Source: Isoetes taiwanensis (taxonomy: Eukaryota > Streptophyta > Lycopodiopsida > Isoetales > Isoetaceae). From it: a DNA stretch of 64,000 bases. Numbering within the stretch: position 1 is the stretch's first letter; each line of letters begins with the position of its first letter. Of the stretch, positions 1 to 10,712 are shown piece by piece. The notes below the pieces were generated by a model. The model was not told where the DNA came from. It saw only the letters and a list, made by a program, of their open reading frames with translations, and made no database searches. The DNA lies in contig JAJEKV010000002.1 of the NCBI GenBank assembly GCA_021234155.1, positions 10,220,725-10,284,724 of the forward strand, given 5' to 3'. The position numbers and the translations under genes were made by a program.

Positions 1-1546
1 ACTTCTTACGTATTATACTTGCGCAGCGGCCACCGCCGGGCTTTTGAAAGCGGCATGGAAGATTTCAAGTGATCAACTACACCATCAAAGCCACGGCAAT
101 GAGGAAGGCTTCTAAGACCCAAAGTCAACCTCTACATCAAAGAGAAGCCCGCGAAATCCTTCCCGTATCGAAGCGGTGACTGCGGAAGAAACGTTACCTT
201 AACGCGCAAGCGGGCAACAAGTGGATGACTGCGGCGCGGATCTAAGGCCATGGGGCCCTAGGTTGGCTCTTGGTTGACTGGCATTGGGATAGAAGGCATT
301 TTAGATATTCGCCCGAAGGGATTGCCCCAATATTGAGCTAAAGCGTCAAGTATTGGGAAGGAAGCGCTATAGGGTAACTAAAATTATACGATTGTTAACG
401 AGACATCAACATATTGAAACCACTTGGTGAGATTGTACAACTAGAGATATATATTATAATATTTATTAGGTAAATTGTGGCAATCCCAACAAAACCCTAA
501 CCCCTATTTTGCGACTGTAGGGTTTTTTATGCTTAGCTCAGCTTCAACTACACTCTACCACGAGGAACACCCGGAAAACTTTACTTTAAATCCTACATTA
601 AGCTATGTATGTTTTGGGTAAATATGTGGTCGCATGCAACTCGATCCAGTCAAAATGGACTTCCATAATTGGTTTTAGTGTGAGGATCGGACAACTGCCG
701 GCTCTACACCTATTAGGTATTTACCTCACGGCACATACCAATTTGAGCCCTCCAAGTTCAAATTTGTATTTTAAGCAAGGTCACATTGATCTACTCAAAT
801 CACGATTTCGCAGTACTTGAAACGATTCAATTTATGTAGGCTTTCCACAGTTGCAAATAGGAAAATGGTAAGACTTTTCAGAACATATAGGTAGTTTTCT
901 ATAGCATCCTCTATTGTTTTGGCTTTCCAGTGCTTGCATAAGTCCGAGAAAGCATACGTTTATACATTTATTGTGGCCGTTAGACATAGGCGGAGCAATA
1001 CCATCCTACAACCAAACTCTTAAGTGTCACCAACTTTTTCTGTTTTTATTACATTTTACGTGTTACTTTTGAACGAGTGAAATTATTACCTCTGTTTACA
1101 ATTTGTTTGGGAGGCAATATAAAAATCTTGTCAGGAATTCAAGTGGTGCAGTTTGGTGCCTTACTTTACTTTCTTTGAAGCACCCAGAGCTGGTGCTTCC
1201 GGAGTTTACCTCTTGTCCCGATTTGTCTACAAGCATAAAGGAGCTTTATGACTTATCTGGGTTGCTCGGTATTTTGCAGTACATTTTAAAAGGGCTTGTA
1301 TGATTCTAAGCTTTCTATTGTCATGGCAACCTGGCCAGAGCCGAGGCTTTGAGATGGAAAGGTTTTTAGACGAAATGTTCTTTTTTTCTGACTCCTTGCT
1401 TACAGCTCTCACTTTTCATATGGCCAATGAAGCCGGTCCACTGTAAAAGAGGCATTTGACAATTCATATTAGCTGTTTTTTGAGATATAATATATTTTAA
1501 GTTTAGGGCTAATGAAATCACAGTTTGTGAAGATTCCTAAGCAAAT
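1..1546. other. Gene-free stretch, nothing recognised
   Basis: I see no conserved protein motif in any frame and no RNA gene. The short open frames here are of chance length and composition. A plant telo-box-like AAACCCTAA lies near 493-501, followed by a T-rich complement about 25 bases on; such motifs occur in plant promoters but also by chance. The first ~350 bases share the CG-speckled, eroded look of the decayed elements further on. Confidence 0.5.
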
Positions 1547-1634
1547 GCGGCAGAGCTGCATTTAGGGAAGTGGGCATGTTATAAGCCCATTTTACATTTC
1601 CCGCATTCGATATATGCAGCTCTGAAATGCAAGC
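1547..1634. repeat. Imperfect foldback (inverted repeat)
   Basis: The arm CAGAGCTGCAT (about 1551-1561) is matched by its reverse complement ATGCAGCTCTG (about 1614-1624). Inner pairs GGGAA/TTCCC and TGGGC/GCCCA close towards an ATGTTATAA loop. The layout resembles a small foldback or MITE-like element. I see no convincing terminal target duplication, so an accidental palindrome remains possible. Confidence 0.5.
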
Positions 1635-2829
1635 TACATTTAACATATGGACACAAACCATATTCTATAGCATACATTGCAACGCTGAATAAGGGATAAT
1701 ACTTGATGGAATAAAAGTGACCGCATGAGTGAAACCAAAACGCTGGGTAACGCTGAAATCTAGTAAATTATCTGAATACATACATTTAAACACAGCCATA
1801 CTGATTTTTTGGGTACATTTACCCTTCTTCATGACACTATAGCACATATTCTCTGTTTATATAGGGCCAGTGTGAGCATGCATATTAAGGTCAATGGAAC
1901 CGAAGCCAGGCCGGCATGTGAACATATACATATACCATTTCTCCCTTTACACTTGCATGATAAAGGACTTTCCATTTGGATTCTTGACATATGGTAGGAT
2001 CACACCCCAGAAGATTCACTTGAAGTCCCTACATGGCAAATTGAGATCAACATAAGCTAGGGACAGCAAGTCTATTTCAAGGGCTTTTAGGGTGTAAGCG
2101 GAGATTACACACCACGTTATACAAGCCACAGGCACAAATATAATAACACAATGTTGGCGGCAATGTTAAGGGAATAAGTATTGATAAGGAATGTTTCAGC
2201 CCAGCAATGTTGGGCAGTATTTACTATAAAATAAGAAATAACTAAGCGGCTTTTCTTGGCACCAGGAGTCGTCTTTTTGCACTAATAATATTGTCACGAA
2301 ATTCGCTTGAGAAATGTGAACATATATAAAGTAAGTCAGAGTATTCAAACAATAAATAAAACAAAACCACACATCACAGGGTTATCCTTGGCGGTTTTCC
2401 AACCTTACATGCCCATTCAAGCAAAAATTTAACAAACAAAGCATATTTTCCGAAGTAATTTAAAATTTACAAGTTTTACCACAATCTTCTACACAGGGTT
2501 TCCAACTTGGTACCGGCATGAAACACCATTACAAATATTTACTAGGATAATTGTTGACCATGTACTAAATCTAAAAATTACCTCCAAAAGAAACTAATCC
2601 ATAGAAGAAAAAAGAAATACAATCAGCAAGTCAAAAGGCCAAGCATTTACGGTGGCATCCATTCGATTGGTAGGAATATTCAGGGGTTTAAATAATAACA
2701 AGGAAGATATACAGAATCTTATATTATAATGTTGTGTAATGGACGCACTACAAAATCGGACGGTCGAGTTTGATTGATAATGGTGGGTGTTATGTAGGTA
2801 TTCAACTAAAATTTCATCTTGACTATGGC
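1635..2829. other. Gene-free AT-rich stretch
   Basis: No recognisable coding, RNA or repeat signal. Short open frames on both strands lack any domain motif. Confidence 0.45.
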
Positions 2830-2833
2830 TTCC

Positions 2834-4745
2834 AGCTAAGAGAAAGGGAAAGGGAAAAGGAGAAAGGAGAAAGAGGAAAAGAGGAGAAAGGGAGAAAGGG
2901 GAGAGGGAAGGGGAAGGGGAAGGGAAAAGGAAAAAGCGATGGGAGAAAGGGAGAGAAAGGGAAGCCGAGAGAAGGGAAGGGAAAAGGAAAAGCGATGAAG
3001 AGGAAAAGGAGGAGAAAACTATGAGAGAAGGGGAGAAGGGAGAAAGAAAGAAGAAGGAAAAGGGAAGGGAAAAAGGAAAAAAAAGATAAGAGAAAGGGGA
3101 AAGGAAAAGCAGGAAAAGGGAAAATAGGAAACGGAAAAAGGGAGAAAAGGGGAAAAGGGAAAAGGGAGAGAAAAGGAAAAAGAGGGGCGGGAAAAACTGA
3201 TGAGGAAAGGAAAAGCGGAGAAAGGGGAGAGAGGGAAAAGGAAAAATATTGAGAGAAAGGGGAAAAGGAAAAAGGAAAAAGAGAGAAAAGAAAAGGGAAA
3301 GGGAAGAAAGGAAAAAAAGCGATAGAAGGGAAAAGGGAGAAAAGGGAAGGAAAGGAGAAAGAGGAAAAAAGCGATGAAAGGGAAAAAGGGGGAAAAGGAG
3401 AGGAAGGAAGGAAAAAAGCGATGAAAGGAAAGGAAGAGAGAGGGAAGGAAAAAGCTTGATGAAAGGGGGGGAGAAAGGGAAAAGGGAAAAGAGAGGAAGA
3501 GGAGAAGGGAAAAGGAAAAAAAGCGATGAGGAAAAGGAAAAGGGAAAAGAGGGGGGAAAAGGAAAAGGGAAAAAAGAGGAAGAAAGAAAGGAATAAAGGA
3601 AAGATAAGAGGAGAAAAAAGGAAAGAAGAGAAGGGGAGAAAAAAAGAGGAAAATGGAAAGATAAAGAAAATAGAAAAAAAAGAGATAAGATAAATGAGGA
3701 AAAGGAGCGGAAAAAAAGAAAGACCTTACTTGAGAAAGGAGTAAGTAAAAAAGGTGAAGAAGAGGAAGAAAAAAGGTAAAAAGGAAAATAAGAGAAAAAG
3801 GGTTTAAGTCCCTCTGCTTGGGAAAAAGTAAAAAAGAAAGAAAAGGAAAAGAGAGGAAAAGGAAAAAAAGAGGAACTTGGGAAAGGAGCGAGAAAAAGAA
3901 GAAAAAAGTAGAAAGAGCATTGAAAAAAAGAGGGGAAAGAAAGGGTCCAGAAGAGAAAGGACAAAGAGCATCGAGAGAAAAGGAAGAGGGAAGGATTGGA
4001 AAAATAGGGAAAAGATTAAAATTAGGAATAGACAAAATTAGGGAGCAGGGCTTAGGAAAGAGGAAGGAGAGACTACGAAAAAAGGGAGGAAGAGGGAAAG
4101 GAGGGTGAAATAGAAAGAAAGAAAGAGAGAAAAGAGTATGGGAAAGAAAGGGGAAAAAGAAAAAAAGTAAGAAAGGAGAAGTGGAAAGGGAGAAAAGGGG
4201 AAGAAGATGGGGAAAGAGGCATATCATGAGAGGAGGCAAGGAAAGGAGAATATAAGGGAGAGGAAAAGAAAGGAAAAGGAAAGGGAACATAGCATAAAAC
4301 AAAAGAATTAGAGGAGAAAGTATGAAAAGGGAATAGAAAGTTAAGAAGAGAAAGAAAGAAGCGGAAGGAAAAAAAAGGAGAAGGAAAATAAGAGAGCATG
4401 AGGAAAAAAGAAGAGGAGAAGTACAGGGAAGAGATGGGAGGAAAAGAGCCATGATCAAGAAGAGATTGGGAAAAGGAAGAAAAAGGCTTTGCATGAAAAG
4501 GTAAGCAAAAGAAGAGAGCGAAAAAAAATGCATGAGAAGCGGGAAAGAGAGGGAAAAGGAGAGAGGGAGGGGAAAAGGAGAAAGGGAAAGAGAGTAGTGG
4601 AAAAATGGGAGGAAGAAGCGAGGAAAGATAAAAAAAGGAAGGGAAAAAGCTGATAAGAGAAAAAGAGAGAAAAGAAAAAAAAAAAGGGAAAGGAAAGGGA
4701 GGAAGACAAAGGGAGGGAGGAAGCAGTTTAGAAAAAAAAAAAAGG
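2834..4745 (+). repeat. ~1.9 kb polypurine (G+A) tract
   Basis: The plus strand is almost entirely A and G for about 1.9 kb, with rare pyrimidine interruptions. Within the first ~0.7 kb a recurring word AAAAAGCGATGAAAGG and variants (for example with GCTTGATG, and CTGATGAGG) recurs at irregular spacing, which suggests an old tandem array that has drifted. Long minus-strand open frames of up to about 500 codons cross the region, but they encode only Phe, Ser, Leu and Pro because the complement is polypyrimidine; they are not genes. Tracts like this can form intramolecular triplex (H-DNA) and are prone to assembly error. Confidence 0.9.
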
Positions 4746-5462
4746 AGGTAAAAAGAAAGAGAATTAAAGCTTCCTAATTTATACTTGACAGAGTGCCACT
4801 TGTCCCGCAAAGAATAGTGCATGCAAGGTACGTCTAGGTAAGGTATAGTGATAAAGGCAGCACACACACAGGACCGAGACCCCATAGGATAACTAATTGG
4901 TGGCTTACCAACTATATTGAAACCAAATGACAAGCATAACCATGGCTGCATCCATATTAGATGGTTATATAGCGCTAGCTAAGGCTGTGAGTGTCATGGC
5001 AAAAGGCGTACATAGCCTCAGGGAGAGAATAGATATGACCTTGTGTACAAACACAGAAGATTTGCAGGACCATTCTCTTTTCCCGAGAAAGGAAGAAAGT
5101 GGGAGATAATCTTATGATTGAGCGATACCCATCCGGTGATACGACCCGTGGAGGCGTAGAGTTCCCGCCGGCAATGAAGCGAAGCAGATAGACAGAGGCT
5201 ACTTCAGCGTGAAGGTGGCTGATAGCTAAACTGCACCCAATGAAATGGAGCAAAAATATAAACGGAGCAATGCATGGGCGGTCATCGCCAAACTACTCCA
5301 CGCCGGCTCCAATGGGTGGATAATTACCAGCCTTAGGTAAGGTATTTACATATAACTTTTAAATAGCGTATGACCAGTAAGAATTAAAGCGCAGATCCTA
5401 ATAAGCGCACTAGAATTTGGTACAGAGCACTAGAAATGGAAAGACCAGCGGAAAGAGCCACC
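4746..5462. other. Gene-free stretch
   Basis: Mixed-composition sequence between the purine tract and the repeats at the end of the DIRS-like element. No motif recognised. Confidence 0.4.
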
Positions 5463-5660
5463 TGCAGGCATCTCTTAAACAACTCCAAAAGCGAGAATGC
5501 ATCTCGCGGCTCCTCTTAAACAACTCAAAAGCGAGGCCGCATGCTATGAACCACCCTCATGAGGCATCTCTTAAACAACTCAAAACAGAATACATCTTTG
5601 TGATGCATGCTGCCTCATAGGCATCTCTTAAGCAAGCTCAAAGCAGAATACATGCTGCGG
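5463..5660. repeat. Short tandem repeats (candidate B2 repeat of the DIRS-like element)
   Basis: Four diverged units share a core GGCATCTCTTAAACAACTC followed by AAAGCAGAATACATGCTGC-like sequence. A related single unit lies at 6528-6572. In the minus-strand orientation of the neighbouring element, the single unit precedes the A2 repeat and this cluster follows it, which is the B1-A2-B2 order of split direct repeats. Confidence 0.55.
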
Positions 5661-6291
5661 ATCGAAAGTAGAACCATTATGTCGGATTAAAGAAACCGCA
5701 GCCCTTTACGGTTTTTAGAGGAAAAACCCTGATCATAATAGGATCATTAACGGGGATGGGCTACAATGATGTAACAAGTTACCCTCCAGGCCTACTAGCC
5801 TTATTTGGGATGAGTACATAGGTATAGAAACATACTTTAGCGACATGAAGAAGCGAGAACAAAAGATAGCATAAAGCGCAGCAATCCTCAGGGCAAGGAC
5901 TATGATCCACTTCCTCCCATGATAGCTCAATTACAGCATCTCTCCCGCTCTTGAGTATCACACAAAACACGAAAAATAATTAAAAAGGCCCCTGCGGGCT
6001 CCATCCAATCTAGGCTCCCCATGGGCACAAAGGGGCCCTGAAACTCTGGGATCTCTCCCAGCCAAGCGACTTGAGTATCGCAAGAGCAAAGAAAAATAGC
6101 CTCGGGCTCATCCCGAATAGGGCCTCCCCACTTGAGCTTCAAGGGCTGAGACCTGGGTCTCCACATCTAAGCACGGGAGGCTTTATCCCGAGGAAGGCCA
6201 ACAAGCGGCATAAAGAGAGCACCTAGCACTGGGGCCCAGCAGCGAGGAAACAAATGCCCATATGGGGAAACAAGAAGGGTGGGTGGAGTGG

Positions 6292-6482
6292 GGCTTGAAA
6301 CTCAAGAAGAAGAGATGCACGTTGAGGGAAGCTGATGGAAGGAAATAGAGAGCGAGACTAGAGACTAAAATAGGGGGGAGCTATCACAAAGGACAATAAA
6401 ATAACACCAAGCAACTGAAGTAAGTTCAAGAGAACTTCATTTACCTTCAGTTCTGCTGAAGGAAATGAAGGTAAATGTCATT
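6292..6482. repeat. Candidate A2 repeat with conserved hairpin
   Basis: This ~190 bp segment recurs in direct orientation at 12896-13064. Both begin GGGGCTTGAAACTCAAGAAG and both end in a hairpin with 12-base arms CATTTACCTTCA and TGAAGGTAAATG (here 6438-6477). The loops differ while the arms are identical, which marks the stem as a real element feature. Confidence 0.75.
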
Positions 6483-6527
6483 CTAAGAACTACACTAGAG
6501 GCGGAAGGAGCTTATTTGGAAGAACCG

Positions 6528-6572
6528 CCCTCATAGGCATGTAAACAACTCAAAGCAGGAATACATGCTGAA
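6528..6572. repeat. Candidate B1 repeat unit
   Basis: The segment resembles the units at 5463-5660: a CCCTCATAGGCAT start, AAACAACTCAAAGCAG, then GAATACATGCTG. It lies just inside the A2 repeat in element orientation. Confidence 0.5.
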
Positions 6573-7900
6573 AAGAAGGGGTAAAGTGAGTCTGGGCCCC
6601 AGGCCGGGAGCTGAGAAGGAGCTCTTGGGGACTTTAGTGGGGGCAGGCCGGCGTGAGAAACTAGAGGCTGTATGATGCTGGAAACACATAATATGCATGG
6701 GACTCGAGGATAGCTGACCATGGGCACACAAATGTGATCACGGAACATTAAAGGCGCGGTGATGTGGCTCACCTAAGCCTACCGGAATGTGTGCCAGCTA
6801 TCAGGGAATGCTACCAATGGGTGTAAGCAATTAAGAAACATGAGCGGAGGGTGGGGCTTGGGAGATCCGCTGCTTCACGAGGTGAGGTGCGAGGAGAGCA
6901 ATGAATACCACGCGGAATAAGCAGCTGATGGGCCGTACAAAGGCTCTAAATTTTCCCATATGGATAAAACAAGCAATTGAGCTGGGCTGATATGGGCTGG
7001 CAGTAATAGCAGCAGAGCCAACAACACTTTGATGAGTTTTGGACTGGGATGTAAGAGCTAACGCCGAGGAAAGCACCCATGCCAAATATAAAGCGGCAAC
7101 TCGAGCTACGCGAGAATCACAGGAAAGCAGGACAACGGCGATGCGGTATATGACATCCAACAAGCGTAGCTAAAGGATACGCAAAAGAATCAATAATCTT
7201 CACGACGCTGGCGGGGTAGCTTGAAAGTTTGCTTCTTGTTGACACTAAGAGGAATATTTGGCCAGGTTTGGCTAGATACGGACTGAGGAAGCAGGGTGCT
7301 GATGGGATTTACTGGATAAACGGCATTGATGATGGGCACGGTGATCGTACTAAGATATTTATTGGCTTCATTAGAGATGGTGAAGATAATAAAATCGCCG
7401 AAGCGTTGTAAAAAGACAAATAGTCACTGCAGATGTGGGCAAAAAGGAGGCTCTTGGAACAAACACCAAGCCTTAAACTTCATTACCAGGTTCTTTGGGC
7501 AGGTGCAGAAGTATTTGGGTGCCCTGCGCACATAAAGTATAAACAACCCGGATGGAAGGGACATTGGTAACACCACCATATCCAGTGTCCACATTGACAA
7601 AAGCTGCGAGTGAAACATAAAAACAAAAACACAAAACCACCATGTCAGGGAAACTTTGCGCGGTCGAGCGCAATCGCCGGACTGTAGAGTTTCCACGGGG
7701 CCAAGAGCGATCTAGTAGCACCAAAGCAAACCATGTCCACGAGCACGGAAAATATAAATAGTCCACAGCTTGAGAGCCACAATTTCGAATTCATCATGAA
7801 AGGGCCCACAGCCACCAAAGGCGGAGACTCCTAATGAAAAATGAGAGAGCTAAAGTGATATCACACTTACATGCAAGGGCAAAGGTACTTGATCTTAGCT
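6573..7900 (-). other. Expected tyrosine-recombinase region, not recognisable
   Basis: This stretch lies downstream (minus strand) of the RNase H and WGPH domain of the DIRS-like element, where the family encodes its tyrosine recombinase. Open frames of 60-110 codons on the minus strand are hydrophobic and patchy. I could not place the R..HxxR..Y catalytic set. The region is either too eroded or was replaced. Confidence 0.35.
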
Positions 7901-7931
7901 CACGAGACTTCGGGGGAGGAAAACAATAGCG

Positions 7932-8170
7932 TTAGTATGGGTCCAAGATTGAGGAGAAAAGCATCGGGTGGCGATAAAATACGGGGAAGTGGATGCCAAC
8001 AATTAAAATTAGAAATCTGAGCATTATAAACATTGGCAAAGCGGTCCGATCATGGGGTCCCCATCTCATCTCTATCAAGGAAAAAGCTGCATGAAGATAA
8101 CATATAGTCATCAAAATCAGTAATTTTTTGATAGATAGTCGACCCATTGTGGTTTTAGGTTCCGAGGAAT
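7932..8170 (-). pseudogene. DIRS-like post-RNase H (DAM-like) domain remnant
   Basis: On the minus strand the end of RNase H (WVDYLSK-like, where functional copies have an AD.LSR/K word) runs into a stretch with the word WGPHDR (8044-8066). Shifting frame, this is followed by FANVYNAQ-like and FNCWHP-like words and an aspartate-rich turn. In DIRS/Ngaro elements the same order links RNase H to a methylase-like domain (WGPHTVDRFA, YN..L..FNSRFW). At least three frame changes occur within 200 bases. I see no catalytic methylase motif beyond the conserved words. Confidence 0.6.
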
Positions 8171-8281
8171 CGAGGCTGGTTTAAGGGTAATTCTATGCTT
8201 AGAACACAAATAAAGATCCGGATACATAAGGAATGTAGGTGACAAACCGCGGGATCCACCTTTAGAGGATAAAATAAGCAT

Positions 8282-8704
8282 TTAAGGAATCACCAAAAGC
8301 TGTAACTTGGGAGTTAACGCAAGGATAGAACTGCGCTTCTCTACAGGAAATGTAGCAAAGCCAAAAAGCTCACGAGGCGTGAGGATGAAATCTTCTCGGC
8401 ATCCGGAGAAAGAGCGGCAAAATCGGCACGGGAAAGGAACCATGAAGCCAAACTCCCACCACTGAGTTACTAGCATCATAGCATAAGGAAATGGGGGGTG
8501 AGGGTTCCCAAATGTAAGCATTGTTGAGGAGATCAAAGGAAGAGAACCAAAGAAATCTCGATACTCTTGCGGGTTTCTTGCAAATGTGGGACCAAGATGT
8601 ATTAAACATAAAAAGGAGTTAGCAAGATTGAATGACAAGGATTTGGAGAATGGGCCAAAAACCATACGGAAAGACTCAATCATACCCATAAAAAGAGGCC
8701 CCAA
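8282..8704 (-). pseudogene. DIRS-like RNase H remnant
   Basis: The minus strand carries CYDASNSVVGVWL (around 8465-8490), matching the T/Y-DAS-x-x-G-x-G-x-L start of the RNase H fold in DIRS elements. It is followed after a frame change by a TPREL word (8366-8395), matching the SSTWREL motif that precedes the second catalytic helix. The two words lie in different frames, so the domain is broken. It sits directly downstream of the RT with the same polarity, as expected for one polyprotein. Confidence 0.6.
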
Positions 8705-8894
8705 TATTACGGCGGAATGTAATCAGCAGCCCGAAAGGGATTTCGGCTAAGGTTAAAATTTATATGGGGAGCAATGGACAAAGAAACACAGAAGATGAAT
8801 CAGCCATAAAGCCTAAAATTTGGCCACATGAGAACATTCCTACTTATCTTGAGCTAAAACAAAAGCAGAACACGCCTCAAAATCTGCATCACCA

Positions 8895-9530
8895 AGCTTT
8901 GACATTCATAAAGTTAGTGAGCGAGGGTAGCAAATAGAAGTCGTCTATGTAGGGAATGCAGCGACATCCTTTATACGCCATGCGTCGCACCATTTGCACG
9001 CGTGGATTTAGTAAATACATAACATCACGGAAAGAAAGACCAAATGGTAGGGATGTAAACATGTAGAAACTACCCTGAACTCAAAGAAGCCAAGGTATGA
9101 CCAACAAAGCGAGGGTTAATATCGACATGATGGTATCGAGGTGGAGATCAAAAGTGAACAAGGCATCATTAGGTTGACAATATCACGAACTTCCCTTGCC
9201 AAATTACCATATTTAAAAGGGATATGAGCTAAGCAGCTATTGACATGAGGTCCAAAATAAGGCCGAAACTTATTTCCAACTTTGGGCACCACACCCAGGG
9301 GTAGCGAGCATATGAAGGGGAATGCGATTTTGAAACAATAGCGGCACACGAGGCAAGCAAATCCTTGATAGCACCCCTTTAACGGCTGCATTTTGGCGAA
9401 CCGACTTATGGTTTGGTGAGACCAAGGTTGTAGGGGGACCATGTGAGGAGGGAATATCCATTCGCAGAAGGCCAATCCAAGCACCATAGGGGATGAACAA
9501 AAGTTTCACAAAATACTTAGCGGTTTTCAA
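8895..9530 (-). pseudogene. DIRS/Ngaro-type reverse transcriptase remnant
   Basis: RNA-dependent DNA polymerase of a retroelement, minus strand. In order from 9.53 kb downwards: an S-N-H-K-S-V-R-Q-N-like stretch, GVVPKVGNKFRP (RT motif 1 region), HVNSCLAHIPFKYGNLAREV (motif 2), DIVNL, then after a frame change DALFTFDLHL and YHHVDINP (9118-9135, catalytic motif 3), an LPFGL-like word in eroded form, VFTKS, and CIPYIDDF with the YIDD catalytic box at 8940-8951. The FTFDL..YHHVDI and PYIDD wording separates this RT from gypsy (FIDD, SGYHQIRI) and copia (YVDD). At least four frame changes and several stops show it is a fossil. It lies between a possible Gag remnant (upstream) and RNase H (downstream). 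Confidence 0.75.
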
Positions 9531-10236
9531 TCTATTAGCAAATACATCAACTGAGGTGAGTTACTGCAAAATTTGCTGTGGCGTGGCTATATACGCCAAC
9601 AATCACGAGTAACCATACTCAGTGGCAGCATAACCCGCAACAGCGCATCCACCTGGAAATCACAATACCCACATTATACCATCATAGCAATTCCAATACA
9701 AGCCTAAACAAAAGCTACTTAAGGATAAGGGAGGTCAATATTCCACCAAAAGAAACAGCGTTATAATATGATGACAAGTTAAAATTAGAGGCAACAAACA
9801 TTAAAACATTAAGCGTCGAACCAAAACAAAAGTGGCGGGATATCCCCCAAGCGGTATTACTTGGTGACTTCTTTAGCTTCAAGCATCTTTGGTGATATGC
9901 CTAAGAGGGCAAGGGACCGGTTAAACTTACTTGAAGACAGCGAACCCATTTAGGAAGGGAAGGAAGGAAAAATTTTAGCGCGTCCACGGAACCCAATGCG
10001 GGTTATGGGACCAAGTACATAAGGGGCCAAAGTCACGGGCCAGAAGTCAGAAGAAACAAGGAGGCAAGAAGCCCTTGAAACCAAAAGCACAGCGTGAGCT
10101 AGGAGCACAACCATCGACCCCGGATTAAAAACCACAGGAAAAACGTTGCCGGGGATGACTAGCGACGCTCGCGATCCAAATCCCATCTTTGCACAAGCAG
10201 CAAGCATACCTTCATACCTCCAGCGGAGACAAGGCT

Positions 10237-10712
10237 TCACCAAGCAGCTCGAACCGTAACCTCTTCACAAGCGGGTCTTTGGAAGCAATGAGGCAGCCTG
10301 CGCGCCAATGTGAGGCCTTGAGGGGAAGGCGGCCTTCGAGAAAAAGCAGCTTCGGGGATGGCCCATCGGAGGTGCCTCCTCACTATCCTCCGACCTAGCG
10401 CCAAAGGCGCCCGGCACGGTATGCTTGTAGCGAGGCGGACATCCACTTTCGAGCACACACAAGATTGCGCCATCCTTCACTTGCCCTTTGCTCCGCGCCA
10501 TCGGAAATCACTTTGCATGCGCTTTCCGGGCGGAGGGCCTGAGGCGGCGCCTGAGCGGCGCCCGAGCTAAGCGCCCGGCGGAAGAAGCGGTAGAGAGGCC
10601 CGATCCCTGAGACCATAGGAGCATGTCGAACCAAAAGGGCGAGATCAAACTTAGGACAAGTTACTTGGGAGTCTTGGCAATGATCGGATAAGGTGGGGTT
10701 AAGATAGAACAA
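10237..10712 (-). pseudogene. Possible Gag zinc-knuckle remnant of the DIRS-like element
   Basis: This GC-richer block has minus-strand open frames of about 80-105 codons. Across frames it contains a C-x-W-R-N..C and VCSK..RLATSIPC-like arrangement, suggestive of the C..C..H/C knuckle found in Gag-like ORF1 of DIRS-type elements. It lies upstream of the RT in element orientation, as expected. The assignment rests mostly on position; the cysteine spacing is not clean in any single frame. Confidence 0.3.

Noticed and set aside
491-503. Telomere-like AAACCCTAA suggesting an internal telomere tract
   Set aside because: Only one unit is present; a single telo-box is common and not evidence of telomeric origin.
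2594-4951. Minus-strand open frames of 292-504 codons over the purine tract
   Set aside because: They consist almost only of Phe, Ser, Leu and Pro because the complement is polypyrimidine; several overlap in different frames. Low-complexity artefact.
5463-5660. CRISPR-like repeat-spacer array
   Set aside because: Units and gaps are irregular and diverged, and the genome is eukaryotic; better explained as element terminal repeats.
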